From positions 1 to 8,602 of the forward strand of contig JAKAGL010000085.1 in NCBI GenBank assembly GCA_021815535.1: a DNA stretch of 8,602 nucleotides, given 5' to 3'. The stretch comes from a bacterium (GTDB lineage Bacteria > Nitrospinota_A > UBA7883 > JACRGQ01). Shown in pieces: positions 4,476 through 8,602 of the stretch. Under the pieces are notes generated by a model, which was given only the letters and a program-made list of their open reading frames with translations, did not search any database and was not told the origin of the DNA. The first letter of the stretch is position 1; each line of letters begins with the position of its first letter. The position numbers and the translations under genes were made by a program.

Positions 4476-7400
4476 ATGATCGACAAAAATATGAAGATAG
4501 AAGGCGGGCGCAACAGTTCTTTTCCCCGCCCCCGAATACTGGTAGCAGTCGTTATCGGTTCTTTGTTCCTCGTGGAAGTCATTATCATGAACGTATTCCA
4601 AAAATTCGCCGAAACCGCGCATGGCACGATGGATGCCATCATCCTGACCACCGTTCTTCTGCCGTTGCTATACTTCCTCATATACCGCCCCCTTTCGCGG
4701 AGCGTGAACGACCTGAAGGAGTTATCCGGCACTCTTGAACGGCAGGTGCGGGAAAGAACCATCGAACTGGAATTTTCGGAATCGCTTCATCGCGCGGTCA
4801 CAACTTCATCGGCGGACTCCATTGTCAGGATAAATGGCGATGGGGTGATCCTTATGGCCAATCCCGCCGCGCACCGGATGTTCGGCTATGCCAATGGGGA
4901 GCTTGAGAATAAACATATCTCCCTGCTGTTGCCTGAGGGGCATGAAAAGGTGCTGGCGGACGCTGCGGCTCCGGCCAACGGGGCGGATGGCCCTGCCGCC
5001 GTGCCGGTCGCCGAATCGGTGGCGGTTACACGGTCCGGGGAGAAGCTGACGGTGGAATGCAGTTCTTCCGAATGTATGGTGAACGGCGAACCATCGTTTG
5101 TCATCATCATGCGCGACATTACTGAGCGCAAAAAAGCGGACGAGGTGTTGCGTGAAAGCAAAGCCCGCTACCGCCAGTTATCCGAGGCGAGTTTCGAGGG
5201 GATCGTCATTGCCATCGGCGGCAAGATACTGGATGCCAATGATGCCTTTGTCCGGATGTTCGGGTATGCGCGCGGGGAGATCATCGGCAAGACCGCGTTC
5301 GACATCTCGCCGCCGGAATCGCACGACATTATCATGGATCATATCAGCCGCAAGAGCGAAGAGGCGTACGATGCGTTGGGGCTTAGAAAGGATGGCACCG
5401 TATTTCCCATCGAGATGCAGGGCCGTGCCATACTCCATAACGGGCAAATAGCCCGTATCACCGCGGTGCGCGACATCACCGGGCGGAAGTTGGCGGAAAA
5501 GGCGCTGTTCGAAAGCGAAGCGCGTTACCGCCTGATCTCGGAGGCGAGCTTCGAGGGGATCGTCATCAATATCGACGGCAAAGTTGTGGACTGCAACAGC
5601 GCTTTCGCCCGGATGTTCGGCTATGCGCCGGATGAGATCATCGGCAAGGTACCGTTCGACCTCTCCCCGCCGGAATCGCACGCCATCATCCTGGATCACA
5701 TCCGGCGTGAAAGCGAGGAAGTGTACGACGTAGTGGCGCGCAAAAAGGACGGCACACTGTTCAACATCGAGATGCGCGGCCGCTCCATTATTTATCAGGG
5801 AGTGAAGGCGCGTATAACCGCCATGCGCGACATCACCGGACGGGTGAGGGCGGAGCGGGCGATCAGGGAAAGCGAAGAGCGGTTGCGGGCGACTTTTGAT
5901 AACTCCGAGATCGGCATGGCCTTTGTGGGCATGGATGGCAGATTTGAAAGGGTCAACGCCGCCTTGTGCCATATGTTCGGTTATGAGGAACAGGAGTTGA
6001 AAGGGAAACCGTTTCAAGAGCTTACGCACCCCGATGACCTGCAGATAGGGGTGGAGTGGCTGCAAAAAGTGGCGCGGGGCGAAGCGAAAAGACTGCAAGT
6101 TGAAAAGCGGTATATTTGCAGGGATGGCGGCGTTATTTGGTGTTCGGTGATAGCGTCGGTTATCAGGGATGCACAGGGCAATCTACTGCACATGTTCTCG
6201 ACCATCGTTAACATCACCGAGCGGAAAAACGCCGAGAAAACCATTCAACTGATGTCGTTATTTCCAAAATTCAATCCCGCCCCCGTCATGCGGTGTGATG
6301 CCTATGGCGTCATCCTGATGGCAAATCCGGGGGCACTGGAGGTGTTTGGCGTTGGGGAACTGCATGGCGTCAAGATACAGGCCATCATTCCCGAACTTGA
6401 AACGGTGGACCTGACGGAGGTCATCCGCCAAGACTCGCTGGTTTATGTCACCGCCGCCGTTAACAAGGGACATTTTCAGTTCGCCCTCAAAGGAGTTGCC
6501 GAATTGGGGATACTGAGCGTTTATGGGAGCGACATCACCGCACTTAAAAGGATCGAGGGGGCGTTGCTGGAAAGCGAGAATAAATACCGCGCGCTGGTGG
6601 AAGAGACCAGCGACTGGGTATGGGCGCTGGACGAAAACGGGGCGTTCGTCTATTCCAGTCCGCAAGTGCTCGAAATAACGGGCTATGGCGTGGACGAGAT
6701 ACTGGGAAAGACCCCCTTTGCACATTTGGCTCCGGAAGAGCGTGAGCGTGTCCTCAAATTTTTTCACGCCACCACGTCCACGCAAAAACCGTTCAGTTCT
6801 TTTGAGCATACAACGCTTCATAAGGATGGACATCCGGTTGTCATCGAAACAAGCGGGGTTCCCTGTTTTAGCGCGGAAGGGCGGTTCACCGGTTACCGCG
6901 GCATAAACCGTGACATCACCGACCGCAAGCGGGCCGAAGAAGTGCTGCGGAAGAGCAACCAGCTTCTGGACGCCATCATCGAGAACATTCCCAACATGAT
7001 CTTCCTCAAGCGGGCCTCAGACCTCCGGTTTGAGCTTTTCAACCGCGCCGGCGAGGCGTTATTGGGCCATGACCGCAATGAGCTGTTGGGGCGCAACGAT
7101 TACGACTTTTTCCCGGCAGAGCAGGCGGATTTCTTCACCGCCAAGGACCGGGAGACCCTGGAAAAGGAGGATATAACCGATATTCTGGAAGAGCCTATCA
7201 ATACGCCGTCCGGGACGCGTATCCTGCATACAAAAAAAATGACCCTTCGCAACACGCGGGGAGAGCCGGAGTACCTGTTGGGCATTTCGGAGGATATCAC
7301 CGACCGTAAAGCGGCGGAGGATGAACTGCGCCGGGCGAAGGAAGCGGCGGAAGAGGCGACCACGCTGAAGGACAAGTTCATATCGCTGGTATCGCACGAC

Positions 7401-8402
7401 CTGAAGACCCCGCTGGCCTCCATGATCGGGTTCCTGCGGCTGGTGCGTCATGATCACGGCGAGCCGTTGAGCGACGGGGCAAAAATGATATTGGACAGGG
7501 CGGCGGAATCGGGAGACGCGATGGTGCATCTCATCGAGGATCTGTTGACGATCAGCCGGTTCAAGACCGGCCAACTGAAGCTGAACCGGCAGTTCTTCGA
7601 CGCGGAATACCTCGGCGCGATGATGACCGCCAATTTTGCCCACCTGGCGATGCTGAAGGGGATAGAAATAGAGAACACGGTACCGGCAAACTACCGTATT
7701 TACGGCGACAAGACCTTGCTGGCCGAAGCGGTGCAGAACCTTGTCACCAACGCCATCAAGTTCTGCAAAAGCGGCGACCGTATCACCATCGCCGCCACGG
7801 AAGGGGACATGCCGGGCATTTGCGTGCGCGATACCGGGCCGGGCATCAATCCCAGTATGCTGGACGATCTTTTCAAGTTCGAGAAAAAGACATCCACCAC
7901 GGGAACCGCCGGCGAAACCGGCACCGGGTTCGGCCTGCCGCTCGTTAAAAGCATCATGGAACTTCACGGCGGCAACCTGAAGGTCGACAGCGGCCCTGGC
8001 AAGGGGAGCGTCTTCAGCCTCAACCTCCCGCATGTCCGCCCCAAGATACTTATTGTGGATGACGACCGTTATTCGCGGTATCTCCAGATGCACAATCTGC
8101 TGACGCTGAACGCGGACATCCTGGAGGCGGACAACGGTGAAGCGGCGCTGGATATGATCGCAACCGTCAGGCCCGATCTGGTCATCACCGACATCAAGAT
8201 GCCGGTGATGGACGGGCTTGAGCTGTTGAAACGGATCAAGGGCGCCGTTGAAACCAAGGACATACCGGTGATCGTCATCAGCGGTGAATACGGAATGGAA
8301 ATACGGGATACGGTATTCAAGTTCGGCGGCGGCGACTTTGTGACCAAGAACAGGATCGATATGGTCGATTTCTTCCCGCGCATAAGAAGGTTCATCGGGT
8401 GA
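4476..8402 (+). CDS. Membrane-bound hybrid sensor histidine kinase with about seven PAS domains and a C-terminal receiver
   Basis: This 1308-residue protein (from the ATG at 4476) is a hybrid two-component kinase. Two hydrophobic helices (about 21-40 and 53-70) flank a periplasmic loop of only about a dozen residues; a coiled-coil linker follows (about 75-105). I then see PAS domains at about 105-220, 229-340, 348-459, 467-587, 590-693 (degenerate), 700-820 and 823-948, most ending in a PAC-type 'DITxRK' motif. The second and third are near-copies of each other. The first has an Ala/Gly/Pro-rich insertion at about 161-182. The kinase core is complete: H-box SHDLKTP with phospho-acceptor H974, N-box with N1088 and N1092, G1 DTGPG (D1119), F-box near 1133-1135, and G2 GTGFGLPL (1149-1156). 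The receiver (about 1189-1308) has acidic D1195-D1197, acceptor D1239 (TDIKMPVMDG), S1269 and K1291; K1291 is followed by N instead of the usual P. There is no HAMP, HPt or output domain. The tiny periplasmic loop suggests sensing by the cytoplasmic PAS domains. No cognate regulator gene is adjacent, so its signal and target are unknown. Confidence 0.96.
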   Translation: MIDKNMKIEGGRNSSFPRPRILVAVVIGSLFLVEVIIMNVFQKFAETAHGTMDAIILTTVLLPLLYFLIYRPLSRSVNDLKELSGTLERQVRERTIELEFSESLHRAVTTSSADSIVRINGDGVILMANPAAHRMFGYANGELENKHISLLLPEGHEKVLADAAAPANGADGPAAVPVAESVAVTRSGEKLTVECSSSECMVNGEPSFVIIMRDITERKKADEVLRESKARYRQLSEASFEGIVIAIGGKILDANDAFVRMFGYARGEIIGKTAFDISPPESHDIIMDHISRKSEEAYDALGLRKDGTVFPIEMQGRAILHNGQIARITAVRDITGRKLAEKALFESEARYRLISEASFEGIVINIDGKVVDCNSAFARMFGYAPDEIIGKVPFDLSPPESHAIILDHIRRESEEVYDVVARKKDGTLFNIEMRGRSIIYQGVKARITAMRDITGRVRAERAIRESEERLRATFDNSEIGMAFVGMDGRFERVNAALCHMFGYEEQELKGKPFQELTHPDDLQIGVEWLQKVARGEAKRLQVEKRYICRDGGVIWCSVIASVIRDAQGNLLHMFSTIVNITERKNAEKTIQLMSLFPKFNPAPVMRCDAYGVILMANPGALEVFGVGELHGVKIQAIIPELETVDLTEVIRQDSLVYVTAAVNKGHFQFALKGVAELGILSVYGSDITALKRIEGALLESENKYRALVEETSDWVWALDENGAFVYSSPQVLEITGYGVDEILGKTPFAHLAPEERERVLKFFHATTSTQKPFSSFEHTTLHKDGHPVVIETSGVPCFSAEGRFTGYRGINRDITDRKRAEEVLRKSNQLLDAIIENIPNMIFLKRASDLRFELFNRAGEALLGHDRNELLGRNDYDFFPAEQADFFTAKDRETLEKEDITDILEEPINTPSGTRILHTKKMTLRNTRGEPEYLLGISEDITDRKAAEDELRRAKEAAEEATTLKDKFISLVSHDLKTPLASMIGFLRLVRHDHGEPLSDGAKMILDRAAESGDAMVHLIEDLLTISRFKTGQLKLNRQFFDAEYLGAMMTANFAHLAMLKGIEIENTVPANYRIYGDKTLLAEAVQNLVTNAIKFCKSGDRITIAATEGDMPGICVRDTGPGINPSMLDDLFKFEKKTSTTGTAGETGTGFGLPLVKSIMELHGGNLKVDSGPGKGSVFSLNLPHVRPKILIVDDDRYSRYLQMHNLLTLNADILEADNGEAALDMIATVRPDLVITDIKMPVMDGLELLKRIKGAVETKDIPVIVISGEYGMEIRDTVFKFGGGDFVTKNRIDMVDFFPRIRRFIG
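5157..5870 (+). repeat. Tandem duplication of a 357-bp PAS-encoding unit inside the kinase gene
   Basis: Residues 228-346 (5157-5513) and 347-465 (5514-5870) are two adjacent units of exactly 119 residues that align without gaps. By hand count 79 of 119 residues are identical. Shared blocks include SEASFEGIVI, RMFGYA, EIIGK, SPPESH and ARITA. The other PAS domains of the protein are far less alike. This indicates a relatively recent in-frame duplication. Confidence 0.9.
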
Positions 8403-8422
8403 AGCCGCCTGTTCAGGGTATT

Positions 8423-8447
8423 GCCGTTCCGCGGGTACGGCTATAAT
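8423..8447 (+). terminator. Hairpin after the kinase gene, possible weak terminator
   Basis: GCCGT (8423-8427) pairs with ACGGC (8437-8441), and inner CC/GG pairs extend the stem across a T-T mismatch. TATAATTATCATT follows, which is AT-rich but not a clean T-run. The position, 21 bases after the kinase stop, fits a terminator. The TATAAT at 8442-8447 could instead be a -10 element. Confidence 0.35.
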
Positions 8448-8452
8448 TATCA

Positions 8453-8481
8453 TTGCCAGTGCGGATTTTTGGGAGTAATAT
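8453..8481 (+). promoter_or_regulatory. Candidate promoter of the downstream YjbQ-like gene
   Basis: TTGCCA (8453-8458) and TAATAT (8476-8481) are spaced by 17 bases, matching the -35 at 5 of 6 and the -10 at 4 of 6 positions. The start codon at 8563 is about 80 bases further on. The spacing is ideal but the -10 is weak. Confidence 0.35.
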
Positions 8482-8562
8482 TCTGCACTTTAGCAGCAAT
8501 GAACAGTAAATAAGTACGCGAAACAGGCAAGACAGTACGCGCGCGACGCAAAGGGCCGAACG

Positions 8563-8602
8563 ATGAAAGCCGCCACCGAATACCTCACATTCAATACGGC
8601 CA
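8563..8602 (+). CDS. N-terminus of a probable YjbQ/UPF0047 family protein, partial at right edge
   Basis: Only 13 codons are visible: MKAATEYLTFNTA. The 'YLTFNT' block after a short start matches the N-terminus I recall for YjbQ/UPF0047 proteins (a small family with reported thiamine-phosphate synthase side activity, about 130-140 residues). AAGGG (8551-8555) lies seven bases before the ATG, a reasonable ribosome binding site. With so little sequence the family call is a pattern match and needs the next 400 bases to confirm. The gene follows the kinase on the same strand after 160 bases and probably has its own promoter. Confidence 0.5.
   Translation, partial: MKAATEYLTFNTA

Noticed and set aside
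4274..4762. Minus-strand open frame of 162 codons across the spacer and the start of the kinase gene
   Set aside because: It overlaps the well-supported kinase on the opposite strand, shows no domain and has atypical composition; it is an antisense shadow.
7059..8453. Minus-strand open frame of 464 codons opposite the kinase core
   Set aside because: It is antisense to the HisKA, HATPase and receiver domains, which hold all their motifs; the frame itself is His/Arg-rich nonsense.
8513..8541. Direct repeat AGTACGCG (8513-8520 and 8534-8541) before the YjbQ-like gene
   Set aside because: Eight bases repeated once in a short spacer is too little to call an operator or an attachment site.

Overview
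The window looks like a chromosomal segment of a moderately GC-rich Gram-negative bacterium. It carries a periplasmic c-type cytochrome, a GatCAB-type amidotransferase subunit and a very large multi-PAS sensor kinase. This mix fits environmental lineages such as Deltaproteobacteria in the broad sense, Nitrospirota or Nitrospinota. That placement is an inference; nothing in the sequence fixes the taxon. I see no tRNA, rRNA, CRISPR array, transposase or phage gene.

The left half is encoded on the minus strand. Read in the direction of transcription (right to left), it holds: gatB (4066-2630), a weak terminator-like hairpin, a secreted cytochrome c'-like protein with an unusual Met/His-rich N-terminal stretch (2529-2002), a GlcF/HdrD-like protein with two [4Fe-4S] ferredoxin motifs and two CCG domains (1962-703) only 39 bases after the cytochrome, a gap with an inverted-repeat element and a perfect 24-bp palindrome (about 526-661), and the first 163 codons of a single-pass membrane protein that runs off the left edge (490-1).

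The right half is encoded on the plus strand. A 409-base AT-rich divergent spacer (4067-4475) separates gatB from a 1308-residue membrane-bound hybrid histidine kinase (4476-8402). The kinase has two transmembrane helices, about seven PAS domains (two of them a recent tandem duplication), a HisKA/HATPase core and a C-terminal receiver. After a 160-base spacer with a hairpin and a candidate promoter, the first 13 codons of a probable YjbQ/UPF0047 protein begin at 8563.

Functionally, gatB is housekeeping (transamidation of mischarged tRNA). The cytochrome and Fe-S protein may form a small two-gene redox operon, but no partner dehydrogenase lies in the window. The kinase appears to be an orphan: no separate response regulator lies beside it. 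I do not see a convincing wholly new system. The most distinctive items are the Met/His-rich cytochrome, the duplicated PAS pair and the inverted-repeat element.
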